Assembly (NCBI GenBank): GCA_022226935.1
Contig: CP092081.1
Coordinates: 2,752,181 to 2,816,180, forward strand
Source: Nitrospira sp.
GTDB taxonomy: Bacteria; Nitrospirota; Nitrospiria; Nitrospirales; Nitrospiraceae
Reading direction: 5' to 3'
DNA length: 64,000 bases
In this document: positions 24,523 to 31,891 of the stretch, piece by piece
How positions within the stretch are numbered: the first letter of the stretch is position 1
Layout of the letters: every line of letters starts with the position of its first letter
The notes under the pieces: generated by a model
Database searches by the model: none
Told to the model about the DNA's origin: nothing
The model's input: the letters and a program-made list of their open reading frames with translations, nothing else
Program-made: the position numbers and the translations under genes

Positions 24523-25677
24523 TCACTGGAATTGCCGTCGAAACCGCCACATACCAGAACCGAACAACGTCCCGCCCAACAGGAGCATGGCACCGACTGG
24601 CTTCCACAACAGATCCAAGCCGGCTCCCTTCAACATCACGCCGTAGGTGATGTCGATGTAATAACGCAGAGGGGAGAACGTCATGATCGCCTGCACCCAC
24701 TGAGGCATCGATTCGAACGGCGAGGTGATGCCTGACAACAACAGCATCGGGCCGACGGCGAAAAGCGCCATCATGGCCACTTGGGCCTGATTCTTAGCGA
24801 GCGTCGCCGCCACCAGCCCGAAGCCGGCGGTGGTGAAGACATGCAAGCCGGTCAGCAGAAAAAAGAGGGCCGCCGACCCCTTCATCGGCACATGAAACAG
24901 GGGATGCAACACGCCGTACAGGGCCAATGCGGTCGCGAGGAGAATGACTCCCGACATGGCGAGCACTTTCGAAAACATGATCTGAAACGGCGACAACGGC
25001 GAGACCAGCAATTGCTCGACCGTGCCTCGTTCCTTTTCACGCACCAGTGCGGCGGCCGGCAACAACACCGCAAAGAGGGTGATCATGCGCAACAGATGCG
25101 AAATGGACTGGAACCATCGTTCATCCTGAGTCGGGTTGAACCAGACACGATGGGCACTGGACACGAGCGGCATGCTCGCCTTCGCTCCGGACAGACCTGC
25201 GGAAGCGAGAGCCGTCTCGGTGCCGAACGAGGCGGCAATGCGCACGGTATAGGCGGCGGCGGAAAGCCCTTGAGGCGCGTTGGTGGTATCGACCAGCAGC
25301 TGGACCGCCGTTCGTTCTCCGCTCATGAGGGCTTCGTGAAATCGCGGAGGAACGTCCAACACCAACATCGCCCGGCCTTGGTCCAATTGCCGGAGCCCTT
25401 GGCGAGGATCGCTGATCGCTCCCGCCAACGCAAAATAGGGAGGCTGAAACCGATGAATCAGCTCGCGGGACGAGGGGCTTTGATCCTCATCCTGCACCAG
25501 CAACTCCGCGTTGGTGAGCTGCATCGTAATCCCGGCTCCGCTGACCAGCACCGAGAGGGAAAATGAATAGATCAGGAACAATAACAGCGGCACATCGCGC
25601 GACAGTTGCAAGAGCTCCTTCCACGTCAGCGCCGCGAGTCGTTGTCCCCACGTGGCTGCCCGCTGACCGGCCGTCAT
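24523..25677 (-). CDS. ABC-2-type permease B
   Basis: About 384 residues from ATG 25677. One N-terminal helix, a large periplasmic domain (residues about 60-200), then five C-terminal helices with VREKERGTVEQLLVSPL, the ABC-2 EKExGT coupling motif. It resembles YbhR-type permeases of four-part YbhGFSR exporters. The start lies 11 bp after the previous permease stop. Confidence 0.88.
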   Translation of the reverse strand: MTAGQRAATWGQRLAALTWKELLQLSRDVPLLLFLIYSFSLSVLVSGAGITMQLTNAELLVQDEDQSPSSRELIHRFQPPYFALAGAISDPRQGLRQLDQGRAMLVLDVPPRFHEALMSGERTAVQLLVDTTNAPQGLSAAAYTVRIAASFGTETALASAGLSGAKASMPLVSSAHRVWFNPTQDERWFQSISHLLRMITLFAVLLPAAALVREKERGTVEQLLVSPLSPFQIMFSKVLAMSGVILLATALALYGVLHPLFHVPMKGSAALFFLLTGLHVFTTAGFGLVAATLAKNQAQVAMMALFAVGPMLLLSGITSPFESMPQWVQAIMTFSPLRYYIDITYGVMLKGAGLDLLWKPVGAMLLLGGTLFGSGMWRFRRQFQ

Positions 25678-25687
25678 GCCATGCCTC

Positions 25688-26818
25688 TCATGCCTTCGGT
25701 CGCTTGGTAAAGAGGTGATACGTGAGCCCGCCCAGCGCGCCGGCAAAGCTCGCCAGCGCCAGCAGATCGATCCACAGGACCTCCGCCCCGACACCCTTCA
25801 GAAAACTGCCTCGCACAATATTGGTGAAGTACATGGCCGGGAAGAGATGCGCCTGGACCTTCGCGCCTCGTGTCAATGAGGCGACGGGGACCAGGAGGCC
25901 GGAAAACAAAATGGTCGGAATCATCGCCACGACCATCGTGATGATCAGCGCCGCCATTTGCGTCTGCACCAGCAGCGAAATCAGCAGACCGATTCCCGTG
26001 GTACAGCAGACGAAGAGCATCGACGCGAACAAGAACAAGAGGAAGTCCCCCTTAAAAGGCACCTGAAAGAGGCCCACGGCCATCAGCCATAACACGCAGA
26101 CGTTCACGAGGGAAATGAGGATATAGGGCAGCAGCTTCCCGGTGAGAAACTCGGCTCGGCTCACAGTGGAACTGTAGATGTTGTAGATCGAACCTGTTTC
26201 CTTTTCCCGCACCACGCCGAGCGCCGTCAGCAGAGGAGACGCGAGCATCAACGTGAACATGACCAGCGCCGGGACCATGGACCAGGTACTGCGAACCTCC
26301 TCGTTGTACAGATACCGAACCTCTACGCTCAGCGGCCGCACGAGGACGCCGGCTTGCTCCTGGGTGAGACCGCGAGCGCGGCGCAGGAAATCGATGAGCC
26401 GATCCTCAGTAAACGCCTGGTTGATGGCGATGACATAGCCCTTGGCGATATCCGTATGGAGCGGAAAAGTCCCGTCGAGCAACGTCTGCACGGCGACCGG
26501 TTCGCCGGCGACCAATTGTTCCTGAAACCGCTCGGGCACGATGATCGCCGCCCGGATCTTCGTTTCGGTCAACAGGCGATCCAGGGTGCGCTCGTCGTCG
26601 GCATAGCCTCGAAACGAAAAATACCGCGACTGAATGAACCGCTGGAGATAGTCCCGGCTGAACTCACTATGATCCCGATCCAAGACCGCGAACGGAATGT
26701 CCTCGACGTCTAGATTGAGCCCGTACCCGAACACCACGAGCCAGAGAGCCGGCAGAAGAAAGGCCAGCAGCAAGAACAGCCGGTCTCTGGTAGTCTCCTT
26801 CCACTCCTTGAGCGCCAC
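25688..26818 (-). CDS. ABC-2-type permease A
   Basis: 376 residues. An N-terminal helix (LFLLLAFLLPALWLVVFGYG), a periplasmic domain and five C-terminal helices with VVREKETGSIYNIYSS. It pairs with permease B and a two-ATPase protein as in YbhGFSR. The start is a GTG at 26818; a CTG or other upstream codon is possible since homologues often begin near NLQRIRAVALKEW. Confidence 0.85.
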   Translation of the reverse strand: MALKEWKETTRDRLFLLLAFLLPALWLVVFGYGLNLDVEDIPFAVLDRDHSEFSRDYLQRFIQSRYFSFRGYADDERTLDRLLTETKIRAAIIVPERFQEQLVAGEPVAVQTLLDGTFPLHTDIAKGYVIAINQAFTEDRLIDFLRRARGLTQEQAGVLVRPLSVEVRYLYNEEVRSTWSMVPALVMFTLMLASPLLTALGVVREKETGSIYNIYSSTVSRAEFLTGKLLPYILISLVNVCVLWLMAVGLFQVPFKGDFLLFLFASMLFVCCTTGIGLLISLLVQTQMAALIITMVVAMIPTILFSGLLVPVASLTRGAKVQAHLFPAMYFTNIVRGSFLKGVGAEVLWIDLLALASFAGALGGLTYHLFTKRPKA

Positions 26819-26838
26819 CGCGCGGATGCGTTGCAGAT

Positions 26839-28818
26839 TCAGGGAGCCTCCTTTTTGTGCGCCGCCCGTTCGAGCGCCATGACGCGTGACACAAACACGT
26901 CCTCCAGGCTGAGCATCCGCGGACGCACCGCCGCTATCGTCATGCCGACGCGCGCCAACACCTCCCGGAGACGCGCCTCGTCGCGGGATGGATCGCGTGA
27001 GAGCACATGGATCTTCGTGCCGAAGAGCGCGGCGCCGGTGAAACCTGCCTTCGCCACCTGCGCGAGTGCGGCGCCCGGTTTATCCACGGCAATCTCCAGC
27101 AGTTGCCCGACTTCCCGCTCCACCTGTGTTTTGAGATCCGACGGTGTCCCCTCGGCCACGATACGGCCGGCATACATGAGGGCCAGCCGATCACAATGTT
27201 CCGCTTCGCTCAGGTAATGTGTGGTGATGAGGCTCGCGACGCCCTCTTCGCGAGCCAACCGCGACAGCAGCTCCCAGAACCGCCGACGGCCGATAGGATC
27301 CACGCCGGACGTCGGTTCATCGAGGAACAAGACCCGGGGGCTGTGGACGAGTGCGCAACCCAATGCGAGACGCTGCCGCACCCCCATGGGCAGGCGACCC
27401 GTCCGATCATGCTCATAACCGCTGAGGCCGGCCATGTCCACGATCCATGCCGTCCGTTGTTGCGCCTGTCGACGAGCCAATCCATAGATGTCCGCAAAGA
27501 GCCGGATGTTCTCGATCACGGTGAGGTCCAAATAGAGAGAAAAGGCCTGGGACATGTAGCCGATGCGTTCTTTGATCGCACCACCGGCCGTCCGCATGTC
27601 GGCGCCGGCCACACGTCCTGCTCCGCCTGTCGGCGGCACGATCCCCGTGAGCATCTTAATCACAGTGGTTTTGCCTGCGCCGTTCGCTCCCAAGAGTCCG
27701 AAGATTTCGCCCTGTTTCATGTCAAAGCTGACTCGGTCCACCGCTCGAAATGAACCAAAGTCACGAATCAGCTCCTTGGCCTCGACGGCTGGTCCGTCAA
27801 ACTGCGGCATGGTCGCCGAGACGGCTGACGGGCCCAATCGTTCCGACACTCTAGCCTGACCATCCTGTTCTTTCAGCAAGAGCGCCACCACGACATCTTC
27901 CAGCTCCGGTTCATCCGTGTGGAGATGGGCCACCGGCAAAGGCTCCAGCGCCTGCCGAATCCCGGCCACGGCAGCCTCTTCCTCCTGCTCCGGAGTGAAC
28001 ACGTGCAGCGACGGGCCCAACGACTCCACCTGGGTGTAGCGGCGTTTCAGACGGGCGGCCGCTTCGAGTTGCGGGGTCGATTCGAAGGTGACGACTAGGC
28101 CGGGCACTAACGATTGAACGTGTGCGGGAGTGCCGAATGCCAGCACGCGTCCATGCGAGAGAAACGAGAGTCGATGAAAGCGGACCGCTTCGTCCATATA
28201 GGCGGTCGAAACGAGCGCGGTCATGCCCTTGACCGCCTGCCATTCCGCGAGAATGGCCCAGAAATCGCGGCGCGACACCGGGTCGACACCGGTCGTCGGC
28301 TCATCGAGAATGGCGAGCTCCGGCTCATGAATCAGCGTGCAGATCAGGCCGAGCTTTTGCTTCATGCCGCCTGAAAGCTGTTTCATCAGCCGGCTGCGAA
28401 AGCGATCTAAGCGCGTGATGGCCAGCAGCCGCGCTTTGCGCTCACGCAGGTCCGCCTCGGGAACCAACCGCAGTTTGGCGAAAAAATCGATGTTCTCCTC
28501 GACAGAGAGCTCGGGGTAGAGATTGAGTCCCAATCCTTGAGGAAGAAATCCGATCCGCCGCTTCACCTGTTCCGCCGCTTGCTCGGAATCCAACAGGGTC
28601 TCGAACACTTCGGCGGTTCCCCCTTCGTAGCCCAGTACCCCCGCGATCGCCTTCATCACACTGCTCTTGCCCGCACCATCCGGGCCGATGAGGCCGTAGA
28701 TCTCCCCTCGGTGCACCGTGAAGTCCAGACCGTTGACCGCAAGATGCTGCTTGTATCGCTTGACGAAGCCGGACACCCGGACGACCACGTCCGGCGACGA
28801 TGCAGACGGGCTCATCAT
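26839..28818 (-). CDS. Duplicated ABC-transporter ATPase (YbhF-like)
   Basis: 659 residues, two nucleotide-binding domains. Domain 1 (about 10-245) has Walker A GPDGAGKS, signature LSGGMKQKL and Walker B LAILDEPTTG. Domain 2 (about 330-570) has GANGAGKT, an atypical signature LPMGVRQRL and VLFLDEPTSG. It overlaps the membrane-fusion gene by ATGA (28815-28818). The set drives efflux of an unidentified substrate across the envelope. Confidence 0.93.
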   Translation of the reverse strand: MMSPSASSPDVVVRVSGFVKRYKQHLAVNGLDFTVHRGEIYGLIGPDGAGKSSVMKAIAGVLGYEGGTAEVFETLLDSEQAAEQVKRRIGFLPQGLGLNLYPELSVEENIDFFAKLRLVPEADLRERKARLLAITRLDRFRSRLMKQLSGGMKQKLGLICTLIHEPELAILDEPTTGVDPVSRRDFWAILAEWQAVKGMTALVSTAYMDEAVRFHRLSFLSHGRVLAFGTPAHVQSLVPGLVVTFESTPQLEAAARLKRRYTQVESLGPSLHVFTPEQEEEAAVAGIRQALEPLPVAHLHTDEPELEDVVVALLLKEQDGQARVSERLGPSAVSATMPQFDGPAVEAKELIRDFGSFRAVDRVSFDMKQGEIFGLLGANGAGKTTVIKMLTGIVPPTGGAGRVAGADMRTAGGAIKERIGYMSQAFSLYLDLTVIENIRLFADIYGLARRQAQQRTAWIVDMAGLSGYEHDRTGRLPMGVRQRLALGCALVHSPRVLFLDEPTSGVDPIGRRRFWELLSRLAREEGVASLITTHYLSEAEHCDRLALMYAGRIVAEGTPSDLKTQVEREVGQLLEIAVDKPGAALAQVAKAGFTGAALFGTKIHVLSRDPSRDEARLREVLARVGMTIAAVRPRMLSLEDVFVSRVMALERAAHKKEAP

Positions 28819-29918
28819 CGAGGCTTCGACCAGGCGACGTCGTCCTTCCAGCGGATCACCGCGTCCGCCGGAAGACCCGGCGTCAGCCGATGATTTGGAT
28901 TCGCCGTAAGATAGAGCCGGACGGCATAGATCAACTTGATCCGTTCGTCCGGGGTTTGGACTTCTTTGGGTGTGAATTCCGCTTTCGAGGCGAGGTATCG
29001 GACGGTCGCATCGAAGGGTTGATCGGGAAACGCATCCGTGTGAATGCGGGCCGGCAAATCCAGGCGGACTTTGCCGATCTGGAGTTCCGGGACATAGACC
29101 TGCAGGTACAGACGGTCGAGGTCCACCAATTCGAGAAGAGGCGCCCCGGTGGCCACGACTTCGCCGACGTCCACCATGCGCGTGGTCACCGTCCCGTTCG
29201 TCGGGGCCACAATCGTCAGATCATCGAGCACGCTGCGGGCCTCCGCCAGCGTCGCATCCGCTTGGTCACGTTGCCGTTCGAGCGCCGCGACTTCCGCTTC
29301 TTTTGATCGGATTCGTTCCCGCCCCAATTCGGCCTGCGCCAATTCCTTGCCGGCTTGATCATGGGCGGCTTGCGCCACGGCAATCTCGGTAACGGCGATC
29401 GTCCACCGCGCATCAGCCTGATCCACTTGCTGTTGCGACACCGCCTGCTCCGGAAGCAGGGCGCGGATGCGCTCCGCGTCCCGACGGGCTTCGTATTCGA
29501 TGGCCCGAGCCTTCCGGATCACGGCGCGCGCGCTCTCCACTTTGGCGGCCGCCGCTTCGATGCTCAGCGGGACTTCGAGGTTCAGAACCGCGAGCGCCGT
29601 ATGGGCCGCCTCCACTTGCGCCATCAAGCTATCGACCAGCCGCGCGGCTTGATCGACCTTCGCCTTTGTCTGCGCATCGTCGAGTCGGATCAGGATGCTG
29701 CCTTTGAGCACCTCCGTTCCCTCACGCGCTGCCAGCTCGACGACACGTCCCGGGAATTTGCTCGCCACAGTGACATGGTCGCCTTCGATCCGCCCATTGG
29801 CCTGAATCAGCCCCTCCGGCAGCCCGTTGTGCCCCACCAACCGATCGAGGAAGACATATCCGGCTATCACTACGAAGACGAGGACGGCGGCTGCCGTCAT
29901 GGAGGTACGGATAGTCAT
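28815..29918 (-). CDS. HlyD-family membrane-fusion protein
   Basis: 367 residues: one N-terminal membrane helix, lipoyl half ASKFPGRVVELAAREGTEVLKGS, a long alpha-helical hairpin (about 100-220) and barrel region LTIVAPTNGTVTTRMVDVGEVV. Functions as periplasmic adaptor for the ABC exporter genes that follow. It lies 128 bp after the Spy-like gene, so it may belong to the P3 transcript. Confidence 0.9.
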   Translation of the reverse strand: MTIRTSMTAAAVLVFVVIAGYVFLDRLVGHNGLPEGLIQANGRIEGDHVTVASKFPGRVVELAAREGTEVLKGSILIRLDDAQTKAKVDQAARLVDSLMAQVEAAHTALAVLNLEVPLSIEAAAAKVESARAVIRKARAIEYEARRDAERIRALLPEQAVSQQQVDQADARWTIAVTEIAVAQAAHDQAGKELAQAELGRERIRSKEAEVAALERQRDQADATLAEARSVLDDLTIVAPTNGTVTTRMVDVGEVVATGAPLLELVDLDRLYLQVYVPELQIGKVRLDLPARIHTDAFPDQPFDATVRYLASKAEFTPKEVQTPDERIKLIYAVRLYLTANPNHRLTPGLPADAVIRWKDDVAWSKPR

Positions 29919-30046
29919 GCAATCAGTCTGTGCAGACGATCAATATCGCAAGCCAATCGCTCTCGCGTCGACACTGTAGTCGATGGTGGACCTTTTTGCC
30001 AGAGAAGAGCGCCTCCGGCACATCGGCCCACCGTCGACCTGATGAC
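29919..30046. other. Gap with imperfect hairpin
   Basis: GTCGATGGTGG and CCACCGTCGAC can pair at 10 of 11 positions between the Spy-like gene and the membrane-fusion gene. No T run follows, so it might tune expression across the operon rather than end it. No gene is seen. Confidence 0.3.
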
Positions 30047-30487
30047 TCAGTGATCTCCGTACCGATCCATCCACTTGCGGATGTGCTCCACGGCTTCAGC
30101 CTTCTGTTCCGGCCGGAGAGTCGCATGCCAGTCCGCCACCTTCGGCAATACGCGCTGCATCACGCGCTTCTGTTCTGCTTGGTGCCGCTCCATCAGTTGC
30201 GTCAGCTTGGCCTGGTCCAGCCGGTCACTCTTCACCTGAGCGATCACGTCTTCCATGATGGCGTTGTGCTCCGGCTGCGACTCGGCACGAGCCGCCACCA
30301 TTTCGTCCCTCACAGCCATCAGCTTCGCCTTTTGTTGGTCATCGAGATTCAAATGTTTGGCAATCTTGCTCGTCATCCAGTCGGCGCGTTCTGCCGGCGT
30401 GTGGTGACGATGACACCCCGCACCGACCAGTGCTCCGGCCAGAACCAGCGTCCCGATCGCAACCCGAACCGTCTTGTGCATGTGCAT
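30047..30487 (-). CDS. Spy/CpxP-like periplasmic lipoprotein
   Basis: 146 residues with a signal peptide and lipobox VGAGC. The mature part is helical: MTSKIAKHLNLDDQQKAKL and LRPEQKAEAVEHIRKWMD contain LTxxQ-like repeats of the Spy/CpxP family, which are envelope chaperones or metal sensors. HRHH after the lipid Cys could bind metal. Its C-terminus has a remnant copy at 21804-21866. Confidence 0.85.
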   Translation of the reverse strand: MHMHKTVRVAIGTLVLAGALVGAGCHRHHTPAERADWMTSKIAKHLNLDDQQKAKLMAVRDEMVAARAESQPEHNAIMEDVIAQVKSDRLDQAKLTQLMERHQAEQKRVMQRVLPKVADWHATLRPEQKAEAVEHIRKWMDRYGDH

Positions 30488-30534
30488 GCTGCCCTCCTTG
30501 ATGAAGTTGGTGGATGCCTTCCATAACCATTAAA

Positions 30535-30834
30535 TCAGTATTCGAAGGCAATGTGATAGAGCGCCGGCGTCATCTCCACCCCGAGTTGCCCGAGCCTGGC
30601 CTTCATGGGGGTGACACTCTTCTCATAGGCTTTCCAGTACACGTCCTCATTGTCCCAGATGGCCACGTTGATATAGTTGAACCGGCTGTCCGGCGTGATG
30701 CTCTTGTGAAAGGTCCCGCTGATGAATCCCTCCTGTTTCGTGATGTGCGCCTTCACATCCTGCCACCACTGCACGAAGTCTGCTTCTTTCGCCGCGGGGA
30801 CCGAAAACACGTTGATCAATGTCACCGGCATCAT
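30535..30834 (-). CDS. Antibiotic-biosynthesis-monooxygenase (ABM) fold protein
   Basis: 99 residues, a single dimeric alpha-beta barrel ABM domain: TLINVFSVPAAKEADFVQWW, FISGTFHKS and FNYINVAIWDNED. Members break down haem or oxidise quinols; the substrate here is unknown. Its ATG overlaps the stop of the truncated STAS gene as ATGA (30831-30834), so translation is probably coupled. Confidence 0.85.
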   Translation of the reverse strand: MMPVTLINVFSVPAAKEADFVQWWQDVKAHITKQEGFISGTFHKSITPDSRFNYINVAIWDNEDVYWKAYEKSVTPMKARLGQLGVEMTPALYHIAFEY

Positions 30835-30965
30835 GCACCTCCTTGAAGAGAAAAGACTGCACGTGATTCACACGTCCGCAGCTCGTCGACCCAGAGACCA
30901 GCCAGCCGCCCGGAAAGAACGAACAGAGTTCCCGGGTTTATGTTCGACACCGTGATCTTCAGCAT
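30831..30965 (-). CDS. Truncated STAS protein, copy 2
   Basis: A 44-residue ORF starting MLKITVSNINPGTLFVLSGR that matches the first third of the full STAS protein at 21950-22246, then diverges into a short unrelated tail. AAAGGAG precedes the ATG, so it is probably still translated. It is now mainly a coupler for the following ABM gene, with which it shares ATGA. It can also be called a pseudogene. Confidence 0.7.
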   Translation of the reverse strand: MLKITVSNINPGTLFVLSGRLAGLWVDELRTCESRAVFSLQGGA

Positions 30966-31025
30966 GGCCGTGGCTCCTTTCGTCCCTCGAGTCCGGCCGG
31001 GCCGATGCCCGGCCTACCATGACAC

Positions 31026-31532
31026 TCAGAACATGCGCAAAGCGAAATGTGCCTCCCGCGCCTTCGGATCCGGCGAAGTCGCCCGTTCCCCAAGCCAGCG
31101 GGCGATGACACCATCTAACGCCCACTTTCCTCCGCCCACGATCAATAACGCCAGGCTCATGCCAATGACCAGCAGGTGATATTCAAACCCTTCACCGGTC
31201 TGCTGCCCGAACCAGTTCATGAAGAACCCTTGCGGCAAGTGCACGGTCATGATCGCGCCCAGCATGATCACGATAAAGCTCGCCGCTGTGAACCGCGTGA
31301 GCAGGCCGGCAATCAGCCCAAGACTGCCGATGGACTCCCCGATGATGACGAGGAATGCGACCACCCAGGGGAGGCCCATTTTTTGAGTAAAGAACCCCAT
31401 CGTGCCCTCAAACCCGAACCCGCCGTACCAGCCCAATAGCTTCTGAGCGCCGTGCGCGAAGATCACGCCTCCCAGCACCACCCGCAAAATCAAACCTGCC
31501 CAAGAATCATCTGTTTTGAAAAAGCGGTACAT
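31026..31532 (-). CDS. DoxX-family membrane protein, copy 2
   Basis: 168 residues, the same length as copy 1 at 22286-22792 and nearly identical from residue 1 to about 160. The C-terminal tail differs (ERATSPDPKAREAHFALRMF). Four helices with [13 protein letters not shown]. It follows the 43-residue membrane peptide by 21 bp, downstream of P3. Confidence 0.92.
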   Translation of the reverse strand: MYRFFKTDDSWAGLILRVVLGGVIFAHGAQKLLGWYGGFGFEGTMGFFTQKMGLPWVVAFLVIIGESIGSLGLIAGLLTRFTAASFIVIMLGAIMTVHLPQGFFMNWFGQQTGEGFEYHLLVIGMSLALLIVGGGKWALDGVIARWLGERATSPDPKAREAHFALRMF

Positions 31533-31553
31533 GTCACACCTCCTTGATATGAA

Positions 31554-31685
31554 TTACCGTCGGTGGCTCCGCACCCATTGCGGAACCGCACTCGCCATTC
31601 GAGCTTTCACCCACAGCCCTGCAACGAAGAGCGGCAGAGTCACAAGCATTCCGTACCAGCCAACCCACAGCGTGATGTCTTTCAT
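31554..31685 (-). CDS. 43-residue membrane peptide, copy 2
   Basis: MKDITLWVGWYGMLVTLPLF starts a single transmembrane helix followed by a basic tail. The ATG at 31685 is preceded by GGGAGG. The gene is 33 bp after the inferred P3 start site and 21 bp before DoxX copy 2. It is the paralogue of the peptide at 22845-22958. A longer in-frame reading to 31778 would extend across the promoter and is rejected. Confidence 0.7.
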   Translation of the reverse strand: MKDITLWVGWYGMLVTLPLFVAGLWVKARMASAVPQWVRSHRR

Positions 31686-31728
31686 GAAATCCTCCCGATA
31701 CCCTTGTGCGTTGCTGTCCACCGGTAAT

Positions 31729-31745
31729 GGCAAGGCCCGTTCCAG
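31729..31745 (-). promoter_or_regulatory. Sigma-54 promoter P3
   Basis: Minus-strand CTGGAACGGGCCTTGCC has GG at 31743-31742 and GC at 31731-31730 with 10 bp between. It is the best of the three promoters (TGGAACG and CTTGCC). The start would be near 31718, before the membrane peptide at 31685. Array U3 is 96 bp upstream. Confidence 0.8.
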
Positions 31746-31835
31746 CCGGTGAGCAATCACGCAATAGCATCCAACCACTGGAAATCATGAGATGATTTGA
31801 TAGGGATGGGAGAACACGCCGCGAGGGCGAATGGA

Positions 31836-31891
31836 GAGTGACGAAGGGCGACTGACTGGAGGTCGTCAGGTGACGAAGCGGATCGTCACTC
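31836..31891. promoter_or_regulatory. Upstream activator array U3
   Basis: TGACGA at 31839-31844, 18 bp, TCGTCAGGTGACGA at 31863-31876, 6 bp, TCGTCA at 31883-31888. The outer arms extend to a perfect pair GAGTGACGA/TCGTCACTC. Between the arms the bases differ from U1 and U2, while the motif and spacing are kept. The last half-site overlaps the stop codon (31886-31888) of the activator gene. Confidence 0.78.

Noticed and set aside
29919-30046. A fourth sigma-54 promoter ahead of the membrane-fusion gene
   Set aside because: No GG-N10-GC pair with a -12 TTGC and no TCGTCA array was found.
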